This document shows, one piece after another, positions 56,546 through 64,000 of a stretch of 64,000 bases of DNA. Below the pieces are notes generated by a model that saw only the letters and a program-made list of their open reading frames with translations, was not told where the DNA came from and ran no database searches. Source of the stretch: Bacteroidota bacterium (GTDB lineage Bacteria > Bacteroidota > Bacteroidia > UKL13-3); contig CANJUD010000008.1 of NCBI GenBank assembly GCA_947477885.1, forward strand, positions 1-64,000, in the 5' to 3' direction. A program made the translations under genes and the position numbers. How positions within the stretch are numbered: position 1 is the stretch's first letter; every line of letters starts with the position of its first letter.

Positions 56546-56821
56546 TCATTTATTATTATTAAAACCCTTGTTAATTAATACCAACATATTCAGAAGCCAG
56601 TGCACAGCTATAATGAGCATCAGATAAACCAACCATGCCAAGCCTGCACCGCCAGCACTATTATATTCCAAATTATAAAGCAGAATCATACTATATATAA
56701 TTTGAATAGCTAAATTCAATACAATCGTTCTAATTTTATGCTTGCTTTTTAATACAATAAAAGCGAGTGTAATCCAATAAACAATATAACATAATAACAG
56801 GATTTGAGTATCGTCAGCCAT
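56546..56821 (-). CDS. Small three-helix membrane protein, unknown
   Basis: A 91-residue protein with three predicted transmembrane helices (about 6-24, 32-52, 60-83) separated by short charged turns (KSKHK), and a hydrophilic NKGFNNNK tail. No family is recognised. The regular helix spacing argues for a real gene. Confidence 0.65.
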   Translation of the reverse strand: MADDTQILLLCYIVYWITLAFIVLKSKHKIRTIVLNLAIQIIYSMILLYNLEYNSAGGAGLAWLVYLMLIIAVHWLLNMLVLINKGFNNNK

Positions 56822-56903
56822 ATATATAAATATTATACAAAATATTTTTGCGCCAGCATCAGCTATCTCCCATCAAACATTCACCATTTATCATTAACCA
56901 TTA

Positions 56904-57452
56904 CTATACCCCCTTATCCGACTTCAGCAATCCAAAATACATCATATCGGCATACTTGCCATCTAGTCCTCTAAAATCTTCACGCAGCACACCTTCCAAA
57001 GTAAATCCTAATTTCTCGGCAGTTCTAATATAACGCACATTATTTTGATGGATTTTAAAAAACACCTTATTCAATTCGAGCACCCAAAAACAATGTTTAA
57101 TTGCTATGGTTAAAGCTTGACTAAAAATACCTTTACCTTCATAGCTCTCTTCTACAAAAGCACCAATTTCCGATTTCAAACTTTTCCAATCAATGGCTTT
57201 CAAAAACGTAGCACCAATAATTTTGTTTATTTCAATATCTACAATCACAAAGATGATATATTCTTTCTTTTCAGCACGCTCCATCCTTCTTTTAATATAT
57301 CCGTGGGTGTCTTCCAAAGTAAGCGTTGACTGAGCTATAACAGGAAATAAAGGAGCTATTCGATCCCTATTTTTCTCAACAAATGAAAAGTATTTTTCTA
57401 CGTCATCAATGGTGATGGGGCGAATTATAAAATTATTAAAAGTTACGGCCAT
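56904..57452 (-). CDS. GNAT acetyltransferase, RimJ/RimL type
   Basis: A 182-residue N-acetyltransferase of the RimJ/RimL subgroup. Seen: IIRPITIDDVEKYF at the N-terminus, the acetyl-CoA-binding segment EESYEGKGIFSQALTIAI (V/Q-x-x-x-G-x-G/A region), and the late motif NNVRYIRTAEKLGFTLEGVLRE. Such enzymes acetylate ribosomal-protein N-termini or small molecules; the substrate is unknown. It is intact, in contrast with the similar gene at 33.76-34.26 kb. Confidence 0.9.
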   Translation of the reverse strand: MAVTFNNFIIRPITIDDVEKYFSFVEKNRDRIAPLFPVIAQSTLTLEDTHGYIKRRMERAEKKEYIIFVIVDIEINKIIGATFLKAIDWKSLKSEIGAFVEESYEGKGIFSQALTIAIKHCFWVLELNKVFFKIHQNNVRYIRTAEKLGFTLEGVLREDFRGLDGKYADMMYFGLLKSDKGV

Positions 57453-57562
57453 ATTATAAGCTACAATAATACAAGATATTAATTAGAATTTTGTTGGATT
57501 TTACTTATTAATATTTCCAAGATTAGAAGCTCTCCTCTTTATCCCCAATTTAGCGTCTTCCT

Positions 57563-57579
57563 GCCGATAGCTATTGGGA
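57563..57579. repeat. Degenerate copy of the CCGATAGCTATCGG palindrome
   Basis: GCCGATAGCTATTGGGA, in the promoter region of rimO, is a diverged member of the palindromes at 11893 and 21169. Confidence 0.6.
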
Positions 57580-57615
57580 TATCATTTATAGCTTATAATT
57601 CATCTTTATACGCCC

Positions 57616-57623
57616 TATCTTTG
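57616..57623 (+). promoter_or_regulatory. -7 promoter element of rimO
   Basis: TATCTTTG, exact match, 33 bases before the TTG at 57657. Confidence 0.6.
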
Positions 57624-57656
57624 CCGCTTCCCGAATAAGGTTTGGGATCAAACGAT

Positions 57657-58976
57657 TTGAAGACCAAAACTACCAAGCAAAATAAAATAAATATCATCAC
57701 CCTAGGTTGCAGTAAAAACTTGGTGGACAGCGAAGTGCTGATGGGTCAACTGAAAGCCAACGACATGGCGGTGGAGCATGAATCGGAAAAAGATGACTCC
57801 AATATCATTATCATAAACACTTGCGGTTTTATCGACAACGCCAAACAGGAAAGTATTGATACCATACTCCGCTACTCAGAAGAGAAAGCTGCAGGCAATA
57901 TAGAAAAACTATATGTTACGGGTTGCCTTAGCCACCGTTATAAAGATGAGTTAAACTTAGAAATTCCAGAAGTGGATGCTTGGTTTGGCACTTTGGAATT
58001 ACCCAACATGCTAAAAACATTGGGAGCTGACTACAAACACGAACTCATCGGAGAACGTCTGCTAACAACACCTCCGCATTATGCTTACTTAAAAATATCG
58101 GAAGGTTGCGATAGACCTTGCTCCTTTTGTGCGATACCCTTAATGCGTGGCAAGCACGTATCAAGACCTATAGAATCTTTGGTAACCGAGGTCAAAAACT
58201 TAGTGCGAAATGGTACCAAAGAAATTATGCTTATTGCCCAAGATTCTACGTTTTACGGATTGGATTTATACGGAGACCGCAAGCTTGCCGACTTATTGAA
58301 AAACCTCAGCGATGTAGATGGTTTGGAATGGATTCGTTTGCATTACGCGTATCCAAGTCAGTTTCCATTGGATGCATTGGATGTGATGGCAGAGCGATCG
58401 AATATTTGTAAATATTTGGATATGCCAGTGCAACATGTTACGGACAATATGCTTAAGATTATGCGAAGAGGAATTACACGTAAACGCACCGAAGACCTGA
58501 TTGACACTATCCGTCAAAAAGTACCGGGCATTGCATTGCGAACAACCTTGCTGGTGGGGCATCCTGGCGAAACTGAAAAAGATATAGAAGAGTTGAAAGA
58601 GTTTGTAAAGCAAACCAAATTCGACCGCTTGGGTGTGTTCACCTACTCACATGAAGATGGAACACACGCTCACAGTATGGCTGATGATATACCACAAGAG
58701 ACAAAAGAATCGCGAGCTGCGGAAGTGATGGAACTGCAACAAGAAATATCCACACAAATAAACCAAGAAAAAGTGGGCAAAACGTTGAAAGTATTATTCG
58801 ACCGCAAGGAAGGCTTATATTTTATTGGCCGCAGTGAATATGACAGTCCGGAAGTAGATAATGAAATTTTGGTTAACGCAGAAAACAACTATATTCGCAT
58901 CGGAGATTTTGCCAATATTAAAATTACCCATACTGATGCGTTCGATTTATATGGAGAAGTTCAACAAAACAACTAA
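57657..58976 (+). CDS. rimO: Ribosomal protein uS12 methylthiotransferase RimO
   Basis: Radical-SAM enzyme that adds a methylthio group to an aspartate of ribosomal protein S12. Domains: N-terminal UPF0004 with the three cluster cysteines in TLGCSKN, NTCGF and VTGCL; the radical-SAM motif GCDRPCSFCAIP with C-x3-C-x2-C; and a C-terminal TRAM domain (VLFDRKEGLYFIGRSEYD). I choose TTG 57657 (opening KTKTTKQNKINIITLGCSKN), which fits the family start, over a TTG five codons earlier. About 439 residues. Confidence 0.95.
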   Translation: MKTKTTKQNKINIITLGCSKNLVDSEVLMGQLKANDMAVEHESEKDDSNIIIINTCGFIDNAKQESIDTILRYSEEKAAGNIEKLYVTGCLSHRYKDELNLEIPEVDAWFGTLELPNMLKTLGADYKHELIGERLLTTPPHYAYLKISEGCDRPCSFCAIPLMRGKHVSRPIESLVTEVKNLVRNGTKEIMLIAQDSTFYGLDLYGDRKLADLLKNLSDVDGLEWIRLHYAYPSQFPLDALDVMAERSNICKYLDMPVQHVTDNMLKIMRRGITRKRTEDLIDTIRQKVPGIALRTTLLVGHPGETEKDIEELKEFVKQTKFDRLGVFTYSHEDGTHAHSMADDIPQETKESRAAEVMELQQEISTQINQEKVGKTLKVLFDRKEGLYFIGRSEYDSPEVDNEILVNAENNYIRIGDFANIKITHTDAFDLYGEVQQNN

Positions 58977-59010
58977 AAATGCAGTGCTAATAAGCTCTAG
59001 CAAATAAATT

Positions 59011-59970
59011 ATGTTAACTAATAAAGCACTAGTATCAACCAATTATTTTTTCCCAGGTCAGAAAAAATTTTACCGCGGAAAAGTTCGCGATGTATATCAT
59101 ATAGCCGATAAATATCTGGTAGTTGTGGCCTGCGATCGTATCTCAGCATTCGACAATGTGTTGCCCAAGCCCATTCCGTATAAGGGACAAATATTAAATC
59201 AAATTGCAGCTTATTTTTTAGATGCTACCAATCACATTTGCCCAAATTGGAAAATCTCTACTCCCGACCCTAATGTAACTATCGGATACCAATGCAAACC
59301 TTTCAAAATAGAAATGGTGATACGTGGATATTTAACCGGCCATGCTTGGCGTGAATACAAGAGTGGTAAACGCATGATATGCGGCAGCCCTATGCCTGAC
59401 GGGATGAAAGAGAATGACCGATTCCCTGCTCCGATTATTACGCCAACTATCAAAGCAGATAGAGGACATGATACCGATATAAGTCCTGCAGATATCGTAT
59501 CACAAGGGATGATAAATGCCGAACACTGGGAAAAGCTAGAAAAATATACCAGAGAGTTATATGATTATGGTAATGCGATGGCCAATAAAAATGGATTGAT
59601 ATTGGTGGACACCAAATATGAATTCGGATTGAAAGACGATGAAATCATGTTGATTGATGAAGTGCATACACCCGATTCCTCTCGCTATTTTTATTTAAAT
59701 GAGTATGAAGAGCTGCAACAAAAGGGATTAGAACAAAAGCAATTGTCAAAAGAATTTGTACGTCAATGGTTGATTGAAAATGATTTCCAAGGCTTAGAGG
59801 GGCAGTCGATTCCTGAAATGACAGAAGAATTTATCAATAGTGTTACAGATAGATATATAGAATTATTTGAAAAAGTGACTGATCAGAAATTTGAAAAAAC
59901 TGACTATGTAGATATTGACCTTCGTATCGAAAACATTGTCTTAATGAATCTAAAACAATTTAATATATAA
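59011..59970 (+). CDS. purC: SAICAR synthetase PurC
   Basis: Makes SAICAR from CAIR and aspartate with ATP in purine synthesis. Seen: [52 protein letters not shown], and the C-terminal [14 protein letters not shown] motif. At 319 residues it is the longer, yeast-like form common in Bacteroidota, longer than the ~240-residue enterobacterial enzyme. It lies 34 bases after rimO and may share its transcript. Confidence 0.96.
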   Translation: MLTNKALVSTNYFFPGQKKFYRGKVRDVYHIADKYLVVVACDRISAFDNVLPKPIPYKGQILNQIAAYFLDATNHICPNWKISTPDPNVTIGYQCKPFKIEMVIRGYLTGHAWREYKSGKRMICGSPMPDGMKENDRFPAPIITPTIKADRGHDTDISPADIVSQGMINAEHWEKLEKYTRELYDYGNAMANKNGLILVDTKYEFGLKDDEIMLIDEVHTPDSSRYFYLNEYEELQQKGLEQKQLSKEFVRQWLIENDFQGLEGQSIPEMTEEFINSVTDRYIELFEKVTDQKFEKTDYVDIDLRIENIVLMNLKQFNI

Positions 59971-59993
59971 TAAACTAATACATAACAAAAACA

Positions 59994-61640
59994 ATGAAAA
60001 AAATCCTACTAATTTTAGCTGTGGTAATTAGCACGTTTGCTAGTGCACAGTATGTAACAACAATGGCCGGCAAGCCAACCAAAGCTGGTTGGAACGGAGG
60101 ATCGGCCAAATTAACTGATGCTGAATTTACTGACCCATATGGCCTTGTAGTAGATGCAAGCGGCAATATATGGGTAGCTGAATATGGCGGATGTCGTATC
60201 CGTATGATAACAGGCGATTTACAATCTATATATACCCGTTCAGGACCTCTTACCGACCCTGCGCAAGCTCCCGGATATGTTAATTCGTCAGCGAGTAACG
60301 CAAGATATAATGGATGTAGTGGCATTGATATGGGAGCAGATGGTGCTTTATATATTGCCGACCGCGACAACCATTGCATACGTAAGTTAGATAAATTTAT
60401 GAATATTGGTCAAACACAAGCTGTTAACTTACTTGCAGGTTCTGAGAGCCAAACCCCTGGCTATATTAATGGTATTGGCAATGCAGCTCAATTTACCAGC
60501 CCAACCGATGTGGCAGTTGATAAAAACAACAATGTATACGTTGCTGACTTAGCTAACAACTGTATTCGTAAAATCACACCAGCAGGTGTAGTTACTTTAT
60601 TTGCGGGGACCCCTGGTACAACTGGCGGTTTTGCTGATGGTGCTGCTACCTCTGCTAAATTTGATTTACCAAAAGGTATTTGTTATGACAAAACCAATGA
60701 TGTATTATATGTTGCCGATTTAAATAATTCAAGAATCCGTAAAATTATTATATCAACTGGCGTTGTAAGTACAATTGCCGGCTCAGGAAATTCAGGTAAT
60801 GCGGATGGCAATGCCCTATCAGCCGAAATTACCAACCCAGTAGATATAAGTCTCGATGGTAGTGGAGGAATGTTCATTATTGACGGAAATGGTTCAAGCA
60901 TGATTAGATATTTATCGAATGGCAAGGTAACAACAGTAGCTGGTGATTATCAATACCAAGGCCATAAAGACACAGTTGCTGATAAAGCTTGGTTCGATCA
61001 ACCTGCAAGTATTTCATATATCCCAAGTCAGAAAATTGCTTATTTAACTGATCAAAATAACCATTGTATTCGTAAAATAGATTTGAAACCTACTGTTAAT
61101 TTTAAAGCAGATAAATTAACTCCTGCAAAATTGACTGATGTGAACTTTACTAATTTAACTCCCAATCAATCTAGTGTAAGCTCTTTCCTTTGGACAGTAA
61201 GCGGCGTAGAAGGTACAGACTTTAACTTAAACGGTGGTAAATTAACCGATGCGAATATCAAACTGCAATTCCTTAAAAATGGTTTATATACTGTTTCCTT
61301 GCAAGCAACCAATTCATTTGGAACAGGGACCATCACTAAAACAAATTATATAAATGTAGGAAATGTTAATGGTATTGAGCCACTAGTTGCTGCATCATTT
61401 GGTGTGTTCCCCAACCCTTCTAACGATGGAAACATTATTATAGAGAATAATCAAAATATCAATATAAATACATTATTGGTAAGTGATATGACTGGCAAAA
61501 CTGTATATTGGGATTACAATAATCCATACTTCAAACAATTCCATTTCGGTATCGGAATTGGTCATTTGCCAAAAGGCATGTATGTGATAACGCTGACTGA
61601 CGGTGTAAGTACTTTCCACCAAAAAGTAGTGTTGCAATAA
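59994..61640 (+). CDS. Secreted NHL-repeat beta-propeller protein with T9SS type A sorting domain
   Basis: A 548-residue exported protein with a signal peptide (1-18, ASAQ). About six NHL repeats (residues 40-360) follow, each with a strand DPYGLVVDASGNIWVAEYGG and an R-KI motif, which should fold as a six-bladed propeller. A PKD-like domain is near 365-450 (PAKLTDVNFTNLT...SVSSFLW). The C-terminal sorting domain has FGVFPNPSND, LLVSDMTGKTV and LPKGMYVITLTDG. It lies 23 bases after purC. Ligand unknown. Confidence 0.92.
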   Translation: MKKILLILAVVISTFASAQYVTTMAGKPTKAGWNGGSAKLTDAEFTDPYGLVVDASGNIWVAEYGGCRIRMITGDLQSIYTRSGPLTDPAQAPGYVNSSASNARYNGCSGIDMGADGALYIADRDNHCIRKLDKFMNIGQTQAVNLLAGSESQTPGYINGIGNAAQFTSPTDVAVDKNNNVYVADLANNCIRKITPAGVVTLFAGTPGTTGGFADGAATSAKFDLPKGICYDKTNDVLYVADLNNSRIRKIIISTGVVSTIAGSGNSGNADGNALSAEITNPVDISLDGSGGMFIIDGNGSSMIRYLSNGKVTTVAGDYQYQGHKDTVADKAWFDQPASISYIPSQKIAYLTDQNNHCIRKIDLKPTVNFKADKLTPAKLTDVNFTNLTPNQSSVSSFLWTVSGVEGTDFNLNGGKLTDANIKLQFLKNGLYTVSLQATNSFGTGTITKTNYINVGNVNGIEPLVAASFGVFPNPSNDGNIIIENNQNININTLLVSDMTGKTVYWDYNNPYFKQFHFGIGIGHLPKGMYVITLTDGVSTFHQKVVLQ

Positions 61641-61648
61641 GTAAATGA

Positions 61649-62305
61649 ATGAAGTGGCCTAAATGGAAAATCCTTGTTAAAAACGAAGTACTGGAACAAA
61701 CCGGCAGCGATAAAAATCCCCATTTGGAGGTGGCTATCGAATATGGCAAAACAGTTTTAAATACAGAGCACGGAAACTTTTCTTTTGGCAATCTTCATAC
61801 TGTATTTGATGAAGCATTTAAAAAAATAGAAATAGAAAACAGGCAAATAAACAATTGTTTATTGCTAGGCTTAGGAGGGGGCAGTGTATTGGATTTGTTA
61901 ATTAACAAGTTTCAAATACAGTGCCCCTTTTCTGTGGTTGAACATGACGCTAAAGTAGTGGAGCTTGCCCGCAAATACTTTGGATTGGACAACTATAAAG
62001 ATATAGAAATAAATATTACAGATGCATTTGAATATGTAAAATCGTGCAATAAAAAGTTCGATTTAATTATTATAGATTTATATGATGATTTGAATGTGCC
62101 CGAACAAGCACACACCAAAGAATTTGTAATTGATATTAAAAATATTTTGGAAACTAAAGGACTTGCGATGTTCAACAAAGTTGTGATTCATAAAATTGAG
62201 AAACAACAATATAATAACCTACTAAATAATTTTCTTGAATTCTGCAACTGCAAAACCATTCAAGTATTGGGCATGAACAATATACTGGTGGCCGAAAAAA
62301 TATAA
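61649..62305 (+). CDS. Spermidine-synthase-like SAM-binding protein
   Basis: A 218-residue protein with the spermidine-synthase/methyltransferase Rossmann fold: LLLGLGGGSVLDLLI near 71-85, VVEHDAKVVELARKYFG and FDLIIIDLYDDL. The N-terminal beta-barrel of true spermidine synthase is reduced to about 60 residues (IEYGKTVLNTEHGNF), and the catalytic DD/DS region is altered, so polyamine synthesis is not assured. It overlaps yraN by one base. Confidence 0.8.
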   Translation: MKWPKWKILVKNEVLEQTGSDKNPHLEVAIEYGKTVLNTEHGNFSFGNLHTVFDEAFKKIEIENRQINNCLLLGLGGGSVLDLLINKFQIQCPFSVVEHDAKVVELARKYFGLDNYKDIEINITDAFEYVKSCNKKFDLIIIDLYDDLNVPEQAHTKEFVIDIKNILETKGLAMFNKVVIHKIEKQQYNNLLNNFLEFCNCKTIQVLGMNNILVAEKI

Positions 62306-62676
62306 TGGCAAAGCATAACGAAACTGGCAAGTGGGGCGAAGAACAAGCCCATGCATTTATAGCGGAGCAAAAACCGAATTGGGAGCTATTATATAAAAAC
62401 TGGAAATACAAAAAGTGTGAAGTCGATATTATATGTAAAGATGCTAAACAAATAGTTTTTGTGGAAGTGAAAACCCGAACCGGCGATAAATTTGGCCATC
62501 CAGAAGAGTCGGTAGGGTATAAAAAGAAAGTAAAATTGGCAGAAGCTGCATCTGCATTTATAGAAGAAATAAATCACCAAGGCGAAATAAGATTTGACAT
62601 TCTATCTATTACTATTAAAAAAAATAATACCGAAATATATCATATAGAAGATGCTTTTTTTCCAGGATTAGATTAA
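62305..62676 (+). CDS. yraN: YraN-family (UPF0102) endonuclease-fold protein
   Basis: A 123-residue PD-(D/E)xK-fold protein: KWGEEQAHAFI, then NWKYKKCEVDIICKD and VFVEVKTRTG, which gives the E...D...E-x-K active-site set. The family is widespread and its cellular role is unsettled. Its ATG overlaps the TAA of the preceding gene by one base. Confidence 0.93.
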   Translation: MAKHNETGKWGEEQAHAFIAEQKPNWELLYKNWKYKKCEVDIICKDAKQIVFVEVKTRTGDKFGHPEESVGYKKKVKLAEAASAFIEEINHQGEIRFDILSITIKKNNTEIYHIEDAFFPGLD

Positions 62677-62688
62677 TTTAATTATTAT

Positions 62689-63684
62689 ATGTCTGCTATT
62701 TCTATATATAATATCGATAAGTTTATTGAATTGGATATACCCACCATCGATGTTCGCAGCGAGGGCGAATACGAGCAAGGACATATTGTAGGTGCTAATA
62801 ATATCCCTATACTCAATAATGATGAACGAAGGCAAGTGGGTATTTGCTATAAACAAAAAGGCAATAATGAAGCTGTGCTTTTGGGATACCAATTGGTTGA
62901 ACATAAATTTAAAGATTATATAAAAAAAGCTATTGAAATAGCTCCCAATAAAACGATAGCAGTGTATTGCTTTCGTGGAGGGCAGAGAAGTGGCATTATG
63001 AGCGACCTGTTGCATCATGCGGGGCTAACTGTTATCAAACTGCAAGGAGGCTATAAATCCTATCGAAGATATGCATTAAACACCTTAACCATTCCTAAAA
63101 ATTTAATGATACTCGGTGGATATACGGGCTCGCAAAAAACTGAAAAACTCCACGAACTCAAATTGAGTGGCCAACAAGTAATAGACCTAGAAATGCTTGC
63201 CAACCATAAAGGTTCTGCATTTGGTGGAATTGGTGAAGAACCTCAACCTACTAACGAACAATTTGAAAACCTACTTGCTGATGAATGGCGAAAAATTGAC
63301 CCCCTAAAGCCATTATGGCTTGAAGATGAGAGCAGTAGAATTGGAAGAATCAATATACCTAAAAGTATATATATACAAATGCGTGAAAGTAGCATGGTGA
63401 AAATGATAGTAGATAAAATAAAACGCATTGATTATATATTATCCAGCTATGGCAAAATGCCTATTGACAAATTACATGAAGCAACTCAAAAATTGGAACG
63501 CCGATTGGGGAACGAACAATGCAATGCCGCGTTAACCTATTTGCAAAATGGAGAACTGAGGGAATGGCTATATATTATATTGAAGTACTATGATAAAACA
63601 TATGAATATGGAAATTCACTAAGAGACCAAAGCAAGATAGAAACTTTATCTGAAGCTGAATTTTATAAGAAATATAAAGCATAA
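62689..63684 (+). CDS. mnmH: tRNA 2-selenouridine synthase MnmH with altered P-loop
   Basis: Replaces the 2-thio group by selenium at U34 of some tRNAs, via geranylated 2-thiouridine. The N-terminal rhodanese domain has the catalytic C94 (YCFRGGQRSG) and the C-terminal part has the P-loop domain. The P-loop reads GYTGSQKTE (residues 144-152) where the family has GSGKT, so Gly is replaced by Gln at 149. The rest of the domain is conserved (DLEMLANHKGSAFGGIG, LWLEDESSRIG). 331 residues. Whether the enzyme is active with Gln149 is open. A terminator follows. Confidence 0.92.
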   Translation: MSAISIYNIDKFIELDIPTIDVRSEGEYEQGHIVGANNIPILNNDERRQVGICYKQKGNNEAVLLGYQLVEHKFKDYIKKAIEIAPNKTIAVYCFRGGQRSGIMSDLLHHAGLTVIKLQGGYKSYRRYALNTLTIPKNLMILGGYTGSQKTEKLHELKLSGQQVIDLEMLANHKGSAFGGIGEEPQPTNEQFENLLADEWRKIDPLKPLWLEDESSRIGRINIPKSIYIQMRESSMVKMIVDKIKRIDYILSSYGKMPIDKLHEATQKLERRLGNEQCNAALTYLQNGELREWLYIILKYYDKTYEYGNSLRDQSKIETLSEAEFYKKYKA

Positions 63685-63717
63685 AAAAAACCGTCCCAGT
63701 TATTGAGACGGTTTTTT
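63685..63717. terminator. Bidirectional rho-independent terminator
   Basis: A perfect 11-bp stem AAAAAACCGTC/GACGGTTTTTT with an 11-base loop; A- and T-runs on both sides allow it to serve mnmH and the converging gene at 63734. Confidence 0.92.
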
Positions 63718-63733
63718 ATTTATTAAAAGATTA

Positions 63734-64000
63734 TTATTTGCTTACTACAAAACGCTGTGTGGTGCTAAATCCATTCATGTTTAATGTGTAGTAATATACG
63801 CCGCTATTTAAGTCGCTGGTAGTTATATCAACACCGTTAACACCTTGTGCAAATTGACCGTTAGCAATAGTTTTAACTACTTGGCCAAGGTTATTATAGA
63901 TGCTGATATTGATGTTAGAAGTTTTAGCAAGTTCAAAAGGAATACGTACAATCTGACCGTTTGAAGGGTTAGGATAAGCCTCGCCCAATCTGAATCCTTT
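63734..64000 (-). CDS. C-terminal part of a T9SS type A sorted protein (partial)
   Basis: Only the sorting domain lies in the window: GFRLGEAYPNPSNGQIVRIP, then ISIYNNLGQVVKTIANG, a GVNGVDITTSDLNSGVYYYT strand and the end RFVVSK. The frame is open to the right edge, so the protein continues beyond the window; the apparent start at 63988 is an internal TTG. What the protein does cannot be told. Confidence 0.9.
   Translation of the reverse strand, partial: KGFRLGEAYPNPSNGQIVRIPFELAKTSNINISIYNNLGQVVKTIANGQFAQGVNGVDITTSDLNSGVYYYTLNMNGFSTTQRFVVSK

Overview
The window is about 64 kb of an AT-rich genome that is clearly from the phylum Bacteroidota. Four things show this. At least eight genes carry type IX secretion (T9SS) C-terminal sorting domains. 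The -7 promoter element TAnnTTTG recurs just upstream of start codons. Shine-Dalgarno sites are almost absent, and TTG/GTG starts are common. Typical families are present (BshB1 for bacillithiol, DUF1573 next to YajC, WbqC, CHU_C-type sorting domains). Genus cannot be read from the sequence. Several REP-like repeats, simple-sequence islands and decayed gene remnants suggest an environmental organism with an actively eroding accessory fraction. No phage, IS transposase or CRISPR array was seen. Layout. (1) 0.2-11.4 kb, minus strand: tRNA-Ser, then one tightly packed ten-gene unit running clpC, rlmH, trmN6, a DinB-fold protein, an asparagine-synthase-like protein, four GT4 glycosyltransferases (two interleaved paralogue pairs, order A-B-B-A), lipB. 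(2) 12.0-17.8 kb, plus: a GT4 transferase and a 1454-residue adhesin-like protein with a type B sorting domain. (3) 17.9-23.8 kb, minus: M23/LysM peptidase, yajC, DUF1573 lipoprotein, a second lipoprotein, bshB1, ispD, queA. (4) 23.9-27.6 kb: WbqC protein, GT9 transferase, a promoter-plus-terminator-bounded structured RNA that I call a candidate 6S RNA (minus strand, 25.63-25.81 kb), and two exported proteins. (5) 27.9-34.3 kb, minus: a tiny His/Lys-rich exported peptide, a soluble NAD-linked formate dehydrogenase pair, a palindromic repeat cluster and an acetyltransferase gene broken by one nonsense codon. (6) 34.5-44.9 kb: mostly exported proteins (T9SS substrates, an FGE-like protein, a DUF3352/MORN membrane protein, a thioredoxin-fold protein). 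(7) 45.3-47.7 kb, plus: queG and an O-antigen ligase/polymerase-like protein. (8) 47.7-57.5 kb, mostly minus: small conserved genes, pirin, trypsin-like protease, LRR protein, methyltransferase, PNPOx-fold protein, ABC-F protein and GNAT, interspersed with four gene remnants and long hairpin repeats. (9) 57.6-63.7 kb, plus: rimO, purC, an NHL-repeat T9SS protein, a spermidine-synthase-like protein, yraN and mnmH. A T9SS protein enters from the right edge. Working together: queA and queG are successive late steps of queuosine synthesis. rlmH, trmN6, rimO and mnmH add further RNA or ribosome modification. The GT4/GT9/WbqC/O-antigen genes form a scattered surface-glycan set. The many T9SS proteins would be exported and anchored or released at the surface, where A-LPS-type glycans are their usual anchor (family knowledge, not shown here).
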